A stretch of 64,000 nt of DNA, from the NCBI GenBank assembly GCA_033064195.1, contig JARBJD010000082.1, forward strand, positions 62,001 to 126,000, given 5' to 3'. The translations under genes and the position numbers were made by a program. The DNA comes from Blattamonas nauphoetae. Taxonomy: Eukaryota > Preaxostyla > Oxymonadida. The notes beneath the pieces are model-generated. The model did no database searches and was not told where the DNA came from. It saw only the letters and a program-made list of their open reading frames with translations. This document shows, in pieces, positions 55,101 through 64,000 of the stretch (the first letter of the stretch is position 1; each line of letters starts with the position of its first letter).

Positions 55101-58100
55101 GAAGGAGAGGACTATGCCACTCGACCTTGTGCACATTTTGGGAGTGGAGTCGCCGGGCTTGTCTTCCGACAATCTCAACTTCACTCTCTCACTCTCGCCT
55201 TCGATCCGACTCGACCCGTCCTCTCCTGCTGTGTCTCACTGCCAGCGCGACGAAGCCTCTCATCTCAACTAACTCAGAATGTCTATGCAGTGAACACTCA
55301 GAAGTTTCGTCGCCAAAATGTCTCGCAATAAAGAAAGAGTTTGAGACTTGATGGGTTTTAGTCGATTTGCTTGATGGGTTATAGTCGTTCCCACGTGAAC
55401 CCGAAACGGAGAGCAGAATCTGAAGTTGATGAGAGAGAAAGGGGAGATGATTGGGCTGCTGTTCGTGTTGAGGCCTTCACAGTGATCGTTGGCGCGTGGA
55501 TGTCCGACGAGGTTGGTTCAGAGGTTGGTGTTCCACTCAGAGTGAGTGTGTATGTCTCGTCCACAACAAATCCAACTCCAACAACCGACACAATCGTCGA
55601 TGTCGCAGAATCTTTTGAACATTCGGCTGACGAAACACGAAACACTTCCACAGGCATGTCAAATACAATCGAAGAGAACTGAACTGCCACATCTCCCCCC
55701 AATCTCTTCCACAACACTCCAACCACTTCGTAGCTTTCTCCAAACACAATCCAGTTCTTCCATCCTTCCGTGTTCGAACCAGAAGGGAAGAGAACCACTG
55801 TCTGGGAAATGATCTGTCCTTCTGCGTTTGTCGACAACTTCATCACTTCTGTTTCATCTCCACCCACTTTCTGAATCGTCACTTCGAAGTCTTCGTCCCC
55901 TTTCAGTTGACGAGAGGTGTACGACAATGACACTCCTGTTTTGTCTTCGTTCAACTCACTCACCTCAATGTTGGTGAGACGAGGTCCTTCAGGGATTGTG
56001 AAGAAACATGGCGTTGGGATCGAAACAGAGATGGAGTCAGAGTTCTTCTTCTTTCCGCTCACAATCACAAACATCATGTTCTCCTTCCATTTCGAGTTCT
56101 CTCCAATCAATCCCAATGTCACGCTTGCTTTTGACGATGCGAACGATGCTTCAAACGTCGATTTATCATGAAGGGTGAACACGAATGTCTCGCCATCCAC
56201 ATCAGACCCTTCCAGATTCAGCACTGCTTTTGTGAGGCTTTCGTCCAAAACACAATTCGCCGTAATCAGCGATGGTTGAGCAGGTGCTGAGTGAGTGGTG
56301 AATGAGGGTGTCCCGATGATGATTCCATTCAGTGTCCCATTTGTGATGGCCGTGATTGTGTACGTGTGACCGAACAGGAGAGAAGACTCAGTGGTTGACG
56401 AGAGAGGAAGAGGAGCAGATTTGGCTTCGGTTGGCGATGATGCCACAACAGCGATCGTTGTGCCGTGAACATCCAACGAACCTGGATTGGTGGTCGACTT
56501 TCCACTCAGAGTGAGTGTGTAGGTCTCATCTTTGATCAATCCCGACCCTCCCACTGTTACAACTGTCCAATTGGGATTGGTGTCCGTGGACGACGCTGAG
56601 GTGATTCGTACTGGCGCACAAGGAACTGAAAAGCGCACAGATTCATCCAGAATGGTCGAGGCTGTGTCAGAAATGGTGAGCGAGATGAGCTCGTACGTTT
56701 TCCCATACTCGAGACACAGTTCATTCACTTCGAAAACTTTCATTTCAATAGGTTTTGTGTTCATCGTATCGCTTGCGATTTCCGTTTCAGCAAGTTCAAT
56801 CACAGATCCAATCAAACTTCCAGTTGCGTCAACTTGCTTCACTTTCACGGACAGTGTCTTTCCAGAAGGTAGATTCTCTCCAGAAATCACAATCTTCGCA
56901 AATGTTTTCAATTCCCCAGAAAGCTCACACGAAGCTGACATCACTCGAGCTGGTGTGTCTGGCATTGTCAGAGATCGGTCTGTTGCTTCTTTTGGCAGAG
57001 CAACCGTCACCAAACTGTTGAAGAGTCGAGTTACTTCGTATTTTGCTTCATATTCCATCTCGGATGACGAAAAGAGCGCAAATTCAACTGATCCTTCTGA
57101 GCCAACAAACTTGATCGGCAGCTCTGTCTCTTTCGAGCTCCCTGTTTTCTTCAAAACGAGGTTGTATTGACCATCTGGGATGTTCGATCCGGAAATCGAA
57201 ATCTCAATCGTCTTCGCATCTCCATCTTTCAGATCGCATGTGATGGAGATCACCAATGGCTCAGATGTGTCGAATTGTCCTCCATCAACCACTCCAGCTT
57301 CTGACCCTTTCATGATGTTTGTGATCTCATACGTGAACCCGAAACGGAGAGCAGAATCTGAAGTTGATGAGAGAGAAAGGGGAGATGATTGGGCTGCTGT
57401 TCGTGTTGAGGCCTTCACAGTGATCGTTGGCGCGTGGATGTCCGACGAGGTTGGTTCAGAGGTTGGTGTTCCACTCAGAGTGAGTGTGTATGTCTCGTCC
57501 ACAACAAATCCAACTCCAACAACCGACACAATCGTCGATGTCGCAGAATCTTTTGAACATTCGGCTGACGAAACACGAAACACTTCCACAGGCATGTCAA
57601 ATACAATCGAAGAGAACTGAACTGCCACATCTCCCCCCAATCTCTTCCACAACACTCCAACCACTTCGTAGCTTTCTCCAAACACAATCCAGTTCTTCCA
57701 TCCTTCCGTGTTCGAACCAGAAGGGAAGAGAACCACTGTCTGGGAAATGATCTGTCCTTCTGCGTTTGTCGACAACTTCATCACTTCTGTTTCATCTCCA
57801 CCCACTTTCTGAATCGTCACTTCGAAGTCTTCGTCCCCTTTCAGTTGACGAGAGGTGTACGACAATGACACTCCTGTTTTGTCTTCGTTCAACTCACTCA
57901 CCTCAATGTTGGTGAGACGAGGTCCTTCAGGGATTGTGAAGAAACATGGCGTTGGGATCGAAACAGAGATGGAGTCAGAGTTCTTCTTCTTTCCGCTCAC
58001 AATCACAAACATCATGTTCTCCTTCCATTTCGAGTTCTCTCCAATCAATCCCAATGTCACGCTTGCTTTTGACGATGCGAACGATGCTTCAAACGTCGAT

Positions 58101-58150
58101 TTATCATGAAGGGTGAACACGAATGTCTCACCATCCACATCAGATCCTTC
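46200..58150 (-). repeat. Array of about six near-identical 1938-bp coding repeats
   Basis: Marker segments recur every 1938 bp or with small indels: for example at 47354, 49290, 51228, 53164, 55917 and 57855, and at 46983, 48918, 50857, 52793, 55546 and 57484. The one large step (2753) equals 1938 + 815, the TIR element plus its 9-bp duplication. Each unit encodes 646 residues made of about six smaller Ig/fibronectin-like modules with the pattern DETYTLTLSG...FGFTYEI. The outermost units are more diverged than the central ones, as expected from homogenisation inside the array. Confidence 0.92.
54587..55392. mobile_element. 806-bp MULE-like TIR element in the repeat array, 9-bp target duplication
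   Basis: ACGTGAACC is duplicated at 54578-54586 and 55393-55401. The inverted ends start GGGAC(C)GACTATAACCCATC on one side and GGGAACGACTATAACCCATC on the other, each with a second subterminal CTAAAACCCATCAAG. The ancestral site is present intact in the other repeat units, so the insertion is proven within the window. The interior is GC-richer than the ends and has open frames on both strands (for example SNPSSSSFSSSSFAGSPP) but no transposase; it may be another captured fragment, donor unknown. Confidence 0.9.
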
Positions 58151-60250
58151 GAGATTCAGCACTGCTTTTGTGTGGCTTTCGTCCAAAACGCAATTTGCCG
58201 AAAGAAGTGTTGGGTTAAGAGTGACAACGGTGATGGGAGTTGTTGAAAACGAGACGTTGTAACCAGAGAGAGACGCAGCACCGATTCTGTAGTCTTCGAG
58301 GGACTGTTGGAGAAGGCCAGTCTCTCCAATGCTCACCGCCATCTGTCCCACATCTAACGACGATAGAGTGAATGCCAACACTCGATCAATGTTTGGGGCC
58401 TTCGATTTGTCGGTTCGAGATTTTCCTTGTGCATTTGACACCAAAACCAAAAGCCTTCCCGACACTGCCTTGTTCAGAATCACGGCCATCTCTGCTTCTG
58501 TCGAACCTGCCAGCTGAGCTGTCAGTGACTGGATTGTTGCCGTTTGGGATGGTGTTGGGAGAACAGTCCTAGAAACGATGTTGGTTGGATAGATTCGATT
58601 CTCTTCAGGGGTTGATGTGGAATCGCAGTTGGATACAGTCACGAGTGATCCTGTTGGGAGAGGATATGTTTGAGCGTTGGACGTGTAGAAGAACAGATCA
58701 TATCCAGTGTTACTTGAAGACGTACATTCACGAAATCTGACAGAGTCAAGATGGATCGAGGAACAATCAAAGAATTCGATTCCTCCACCTCCATACGATG
58801 TGTCCAAACTCCGACAGTTCTGGAAGAGACAGTTCGAAATGGTATCTCCGGACGATTGTGTATTCCATTGATATATCGTCATCGCTCCTCCACCAGCGGT
58901 TGAGTTCGAATTCCGAAATATGGTGTCTGAGATAGTGATGAAAGATGATTTCGAGATGAAAAGTGAGCCGGCTTTACCAGAATTCGATTTGCAACCCACA
59001 AACGACGACGACAAGAGCGTGAAGATGGATTCTCCGCGGGGAGTGGATTGACCAACCGCTCCACCACCAAATCCCGCAGAGCAATTGTCGAAGGAGCATG
59101 ACTCAATTTCTAGATCGGCTTCGATGTAGAACAGAGGGATCGCTCCGGCACTGCCCCCTGCATAGCAGTTTTTGAAAGTGCAGAGGGAGAAGCGGTGGAG
59201 AACATTCTGCGTTGTGAGTTGAGTTTGTTGTGTTTTGTGTTCGTTGTGATAGTCGAGTGTTGTTGTGGTGTGCGTGAAGGAGGTGTTCTGGCTCAGAACT
59301 GATCCACCTAAGTTTAGATCGTGAATGGCTGTTCCGTAAAGATGGTTCGTGCAGGAACGAACACAACTCCCAATCAGCGACTGAGACACACCACTCACCA
59401 ACCCCACATCACTCCCACCATCCTGCTCTTTCCTCTCCCTCGCAACAGTTCCCATAAAGTCACTTGTCGTGTTCAAAATGCATGACGACGAAAGTGTTGT
59501 CTTCACAAAACACGTCTCCTCCCTTTCGAGCTGCGACCCAAATCCACAAAAGTCAAAAAGTGGGCCTGTTCCAACAATCAGCGAAGCATCTCGAATCCAA
59601 AGTCCGTGTGAGGCGATCTCCACATTCTGCGCAACGTCCACATCAGACGGCGAGGCTGAGCTGGGTGAACACGATTCGAGGCTCGCGAGAGGCAGAAGGG
59701 AGGGAAAGCACGACGAAGTGTGCGAACACCCAATCAGACTGATCGACGTCTCTTCCCACCCGTTTTCGCCAACAACCACAAAGGGCGTCCTTTCTGAGTT
59801 CGAGATCACACGACTTTCATAAATTTTCACAGACGACGACGAGATCGTTGCGAGCGATGAGTCTGAAGTCCCACAGTCGAATGTCAGGTCAGACAACCGT
59901 GTCGTGGAGTTCGAGAAAACGAAAAGCTGATTCTGCAGTTCTTGCTTTCCGTTTCGAGAATGGCTACTTCCTGAATTTTGTGCGAGATCAAGAGTGTTCC
60001 CAACTGATGATGGAAAGATGGTTGACCCATTTCCATTCAGATTAAAGGTTGTGGATGTCACTTCATAATTCGACGAATGATATTGGTCGTTCGGAAGTAT
60101 TATTTCAAGATTTTTGGTCAGATGATTGAGCGATGGAGAGTTTCTTTGTTCATTCACGAATACTTCCAGAGATAGCAGTGTCAGGTCAGATTTGAGCTGC
60201 AGAGCCGACTCGAAGTGGCATACGAACGAAATAAAGCTTATTAAGGACAT
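55402..60250 (-). CDS. N-terminal part of the giant surface locus: signal peptide, beta-helix, first repeats
   Basis: Start placed at ATG 60250 because the frame further upstream is inside a mobile element. After the signal peptide come beta-helix rungs with paired Cys (CTFKNCYAGGSAGAIPLFYI, SSFVGCKSNSGKAGSLFI, CLFQNCRSLDTSYGGGGIEF), a linker with SGRLLVLVSNAQGKSRTD, then the 646-residue repeats from about 58.2 kb. The frame is open from 60250 to the TIR element at 55392. Function is probably extracellular binding or coat; no catalytic signature is visible. Confidence 0.8.
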
Positions 60251-60296
60251 AAAAGTGAAGTGAAGGAGCCTTTTGAAATACAGGGTGGCCCAGAGG

Positions 60297-61197
60297 CAGG
60301 GGTTTTGGAACCGGAGGAATTTATGGGTAATACACTGTTGGTGGAGGCAGAGAAAGTTCACTTTTCGCCACTCTGACGCTCTGGGTGATTCTTTTTTGAA
60401 AATAAAAAAAACACCAAAAGAGAATACGGAGAAATGGCGAGAAAATCACGGAGAAGGTTGAAAACCTCTTATTGAGCAAATGCGGAGCTAATCATTTTTG
60501 CTCATTTTCTTCATTTTTTAAAGTGTGAACTGGAAAAACAACCATCAGATTCAATATTCAACTCTCCACCTCTACCATTGTTTTTCCTCCATTTCCATAA
60601 ACTTTCTCCGTTGTCAATGAAATCCTCGGCGATCAACACTCTCGAACGAGTGTTTGTTGAGCAGGGACACAGAAGTGATATTCGACTTTGGCAGCCGAAC
60701 TGAAGTTTTCTGGAAGACATTGAAACAGAAATTTGGATTTTTACTTGGAATATCATCGATAGCCATCTCGGAATGTCGTCATCTCAATCAGATGGTCGGA
60801 TCTAGTCATGGAAAAGGACAAAATCACCAAATATCCCATTTTGAAACATATACTCGTTCTTGATTCTATTTCTTCCGTCAAAATAGGACCTATTACATCT
60901 GTCTGCACTTTGAAAAAAACTGGCAATAATTCTATATCCAAGCACATTACCGGCAGAAAATCTCCACTGTTTGATGAAAAATCGCCACATTTTCCGAATA
61001 GTCCGATGTGAATACAATCTACAGCAATCTGGGTGACATTTGCACTGGAAGCTAAAACGGACTCCAAAACTAGACAATTGAGTAATCACTATTTTCTCTT
61101 CACTTTTACGGTTTTTTGCTTCTTTCCATTTCAAAATGAGATATCTCGTTTACCATATTAATTTATTTAAGGCTGGCCTCCGGTTCCAAAACCCCTG
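60297..61197. mobile_element. hAT-like non-autonomous element, copy 1 (901 bp)
   Basis: Ends CAGGGGTTTTGGAACCGGAG and its inverse; 8-bp target duplication CCCAGAGG at 60289-60296 and 61198-61205. CAGGG...CCCTG ends and 8-bp duplications are typical of hAT. The opposite arm of the host foldback carries the unoccupied site near 63636-63643. No transposase; short open frames only. Confidence 0.88.
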
Positions 61198-62590
61198 CCC
61201 AGAGGAACTGGGACCGAATTATTCTCCACCAATTTATCGTTATTTTCCATTTCCTTCAAAATTCCTCGAACAATTGACATTCTCCTTATTTTGAAAAAAC
61301 ACCGAGACAATCAAAAAAGTTTGAGAATGAAGTGCGGGTGTTTGCGATCTGTTCGTCCATTGTCGTATCAAGTGGTCCACTGTGATTATCGTCCCGACAA
61401 ACCTTATATCCATCATGCGTATGTTCCCCTTCTTCCATATTTTCTTCCTTATTTGTCTTTTCAGCGAGAATTGGTTTGTGACTTCCTACTCACACAATTG
61501 GGCAAAGATGAGTTATTGAACCATGGAAATGGTATGACATGCTAGTTTAAGTCTTTTAACCTTTTTCTTCCATTTTAGTGGTTGTTGTGCTATTTTGTAT
61601 TCTTTCGGGGGATGACCGTCGAAAGACAGGCCAGTTTTGTCATAATTCAGCTTGATCTGATAAACCCAACCTGAATTGGGAAATAAAGTACCGACTTTTG
61701 TACTTGGGAAGAATCAACCCCGTGATTAATTGTTACTTTGGGGCTACTGGCAAAATGTGTGAAAACTCACGTCTGTTCACCTCCTGTTCGTCACCCCTGT
61801 CAGTCACCTGAAGAGAATACCGGTTTACCCTCAATTTTCTTATTGTGTTTCTGTACATCCTATTTGTACCGATCTTGATTGGAATCGAAACAGAACCACT
61901 CGAAACGCCGATCAGAAGGAGAAACGAATTCCAAATGAGCAAGATTGGGCGTCCTCTTAGGAGAGGAATACTCTTGAAGCTGTTTTTTGTTCCTTTATAT
62001 GATTACAAATTTCACCAAGTGCGATTGAATCTTTTTGCCTCGGTGTGAAGAGGACTTGAAAGAAAGAAAGGAGAAAGAGACATGAATGTGATGTGGAAGG
62101 AGCAGAATGAGAGGCAGATGGGACAAAGACTCGGTTACACTTCAATTTTCCTATGTTTGGTTCGCTTCATTCAGAGTCCTCATTTAAGCTCCAACATAAC
62201 CATCATGCAGCTTGTCGAGATTAGATTAGTCCTGGATCCGATATTTAACGCCCGAAATAGGGTTGGTGTTATCAGATCAAGCTGAATTATGACAAAACTG
62301 GCCTGTCTTTCGACGGTCATCCCCCGAAAGAATACAAAATAGCACAACAACCACTAAAATGGAAGAAAAAGGTTAAAAGACTTAAACTAGCATGTCATAC
62401 CATTTCCATGGTTCAATAACTCATCTTTGCCCAATTGTGTGAGTAGGAAGTCACAAACCAATTCTCGCTGAAAAGACAAATAAGGAAGAAAATATGGAAG
62501 AAGGGGAACATACGCATGATGGATATAAGGTTTGTCGGGACGATAATCACAGTGGACCACTTGATACGACAATGGACGAACAGATCGCAA

Positions 62591-63491
62591 CAGGGGTTTT
62601 GGAACCGGAGGCCAGCCTTAAATAAATTAATATGGTAAACGAGATATCTCATTTTGAAATGGAAAGAAGCAAAAAACCGTAAAAGTGAAGAGAAAATAGT
62701 GATTACTCAATTGTCTAGTTTTGGAGTCCGTTTTAGCTTCCAGTGCAAATGTCACCCAGATTGCTGTAGATTGTATTCACATCGGACTATTCGGAAAATG
62801 TGGCGATTTTTCATCAAACAGTGGAGATTTTCTGCCGGTAATGTGCTTGGAGATAGAATTATTGCCAGTTTTTTTCAAAGTGCAGACAGATGTAATAGGT
62901 CCTATTTTGACGGAAGAAATAGAATCAAGAACGAGTATATGTTTCAAAATGGGATATTTGGTGATTTTGTCCTTTTCCATGACTAGATCCGACCATCTGA
63001 TTGAGATGACGACATTCCGAGATGGCTATCGATGATATTCCAAGTAAAAATCCAAATTTCTGTTTCAATGTCTTCCAGAAAACTTCAGTTCGGCTGCCAA
63101 AGTCGAATATCACTTCTGTGTCCCTGCTCAACAAACACTCGTTCGAGAGTGTTGATCGCTGAGGATTTCATTGACAACGGAGAAAGTTTATGGAAATGGA
63201 GGAAAAACAATGGTAGAGGTGGAGAGTTGAATATTGAATCTGATGGTTGTTTTTCCAGTTCACACTTTAAAAAATGAAGAAAATGAGCAAAAACGATCAG
63301 CTCCGCATTTGCTCAATAAGAGGTTTTCAACCTTCTCCGTGATTTTCTCGCCATTTCTCCGTATTCTCTTTTGGTGTTTTTTTTATTTTCAAAAAAGAAT
63401 CACCCAGAGCGTCAGAGTGGCGAAAAGTGAACTTTCTCTGCCTCCACCAACAGTGTATTACCCATAAATTCCTCCGGTTCCAAAACCCCTG
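62591..63491. mobile_element. hAT-like non-autonomous element, copy 2 (901 bp)
   Basis: Same length and nearly the same sequence as copy 1, in reverse orientation. The target duplication is GATCGCAA (62583-62590) and GATCACAA (63492-63499), differing at one base. The empty site is present in the left arm near 61338-61345. I noticed a base difference between the copies in a codon pair reading LGYRII against LGDRII. Confidence 0.88.
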
Positions 63492-63653
63492 GATCACAAA
63501 CACCCGCACTTCATTCTCAAACTTTTTTGATTGTCTCGGTGTTTTTTCAAAATAAGGAGAATGTCAATTGTTCGAGGAATTTTGAAGGAAATGGAAAATA
63601 ACGATAAATTGGTGGAGAATAATTCGGTCCCAGTTCCTCTGGGCCACCCTGTA

Positions 63654-64000
63654 AAGGGTCGATTCTGTTTAGAACGAATTCCGCTCATCCAGAACATCAT
63701 GGGGAGATGGTGGAATACGTGAATATCACATCGGACATTATAACGCAGTGTGAAAGTCATTCAGTTAGTCATACAGTAGAATTTTCTCGATTTGGATTCC
63801 TCCCTCCATTTGATGATTGAATAAGAGAGTATCTGCCATCTAGACTCATCCACACAAGTCCTATGCCCAATATGAAGGGACTGTTCCTTCTCAAAATGTG
63901 AAAATGACTTTACGCTGTCTTCGGAACGAAAAAAGAAGAAAAACAACTCTCCCGATCGATCGTTCTGTCTGAAATTGGGTTAGAGGAGAGTAAAGAGGGG
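63654..64000. other. Right-edge region beyond the foldback element
   Basis: About 350 bp with no supported gene. It was probably the original upstream flank of the surface-protein gene before the element inserted, so its promoter may lie here. Confidence 0.35.

Larger units (their letters stand above)
43360..60250 (-). pseudogene. Giant surface-protein locus (signal peptide, beta-helix, 646-residue repeats, TM, pseudokinase), interrupted
   Basis: The pieces form one gene in order on the minus strand: start ATG at 60250 (MSLISFISFVCHFESALQLK), beta-helix to about 58.2 kb, repeat array to 46.2 kb, TM and pseudokinase to 43360. Undisturbed it would exceed 5300 residues. Interruptions visible by comparing repeat units: an 806-bp TIR element at 54587-55392, a 2-bp loss near 52690, a 1-bp gain near 49150, a 2-bp loss near 48808, a 1-bp loss near 48505 and a nonsense codon at 46191-46193. 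Either the gene is a recent pseudogene, or some indels are assembly errors, since near-identical repeats are hard to polish; the insertion is certainly real. The paired beta-helix/pseudokinase layout suggests a receptor-like or adhesive surface protein. Confidence 0.75.
60281..63651. mobile_element. Foldback Tc1/mariner-like element with two nested hAT copies
   Basis: Ends are CAGGGTGGCCCAGAGG... and its complement, flanked by TA on both sides (60279-60280 and 63652-63653), as in the Tc1/mariner superfamily. Ignoring the nested insertions, each end is a near-perfect inverted repeat of about 480 bp; the arms meet a unique centre at about 61672-62262. No transposase frame is seen in the centre. 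The left arm holds one hAT copy (60297-61197) and the right arm another (62591-63491), each at a site that is empty in the opposite arm. The left end is 30 bp upstream of the surface gene's ATG. Confidence 0.85.

Noticed and set aside
46192-58150. Repeated plus-strand frames of 212, 146, 88 and 84 codons in the repeat array
   Set aside because: Each recurs once per 1938-bp unit and lies antisense to the well-structured minus-strand frame.
46200-58150. CRISPR-like regular repeats
   Set aside because: Units are 1.9-kb coding repeats in a eukaryotic gene, not short repeats with unique spacers.
60281-63651. Large inverted repeats considered as a Polinton or other large virus-like element
   Set aside because: TA target duplication, no integrase, polymerase or capsid frames, and short total length fit a foldback mariner-like element with hAT insertions.

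Overview
The window looks like nuclear DNA of a unicellular eukaryote that uses the standard genetic code. Genes are dense on both strands. They are cut by very short GT-AG introns (about 30-75 nt, T-rich, many donors reading GTAT or GTCT). Giant, internally repetitive, secreted beta-helix proteins sit beside ordinary eukaryotic housekeeping genes. The gene style, the beta-helix/pseudokinase surface proteins and a helical-repeat family with the phrase GREEWEVGWLVEKT resemble what I recall from oxymonad flagellates (Preaxostyla, Blattamonas nauphoetae-like). That placement is memory-based inference, not a search result.

Layout. 0-9 kb, plus strand: a partial proline-rich gene, an RTF2 homologue with a 4-nt coding first exon, an S28 serine carboxypeptidase, a proline-rich protein, an EF-hand protein and a B-box/DUF2009 protein. 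9.4-19.3 kb, minus strand: a 3310-residue secreted beta-helix protein with a recent 2.25-kb tandem duplication. 19.9-26.3 kb, minus strand: an ABCC-type ABC transporter broken by two DNA-transposon insertions and several frame breaks. 27.4-28.1 kb: a tRNA-like gene split in its D-loop by a 641-bp TIR element. 28.6-34.6 kb, plus strand: RAD21-type kleisin, a PHO80-type cyclin and a membrane-anchored protein with a Fic-like fold that lacks the catalytic motif. 34.7-42.5 kb: three related minus-strand copies of an unnamed helical family, one clearly decayed, with one unrelated plus-strand gene between them. 43.4-60.25 kb, minus strand: a giant surface-protein locus made of an N-terminal beta-helix, about six near-identical 1938-bp (646-residue) repeats, a transmembrane helix and a pseudokinase. 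It is interrupted by an 806-bp TIR element, a nonsense codon and four small indels. 60.28-63.65 kb: a foldback Tc1/mariner-like element carrying two nested 901-bp hAT-like copies, inserted only 30 bp upstream of the surface gene's start codon.

The main theme is the action of several cut-and-paste DNA-transposon families on repetitive surface-protein and transporter genes. Target-site duplications can be read directly for every element: 9 bp (three), 8 bp (two), TTA (one), TA (one). In three cases the empty or ancestral site can also be inferred from inside the window: the 815-bp excess in one repeat unit, and the unoccupied arms of the foldback element. Introns, exon phases and insertion sites were worked out by hand reading; no alignment, structure prediction or database search was run.
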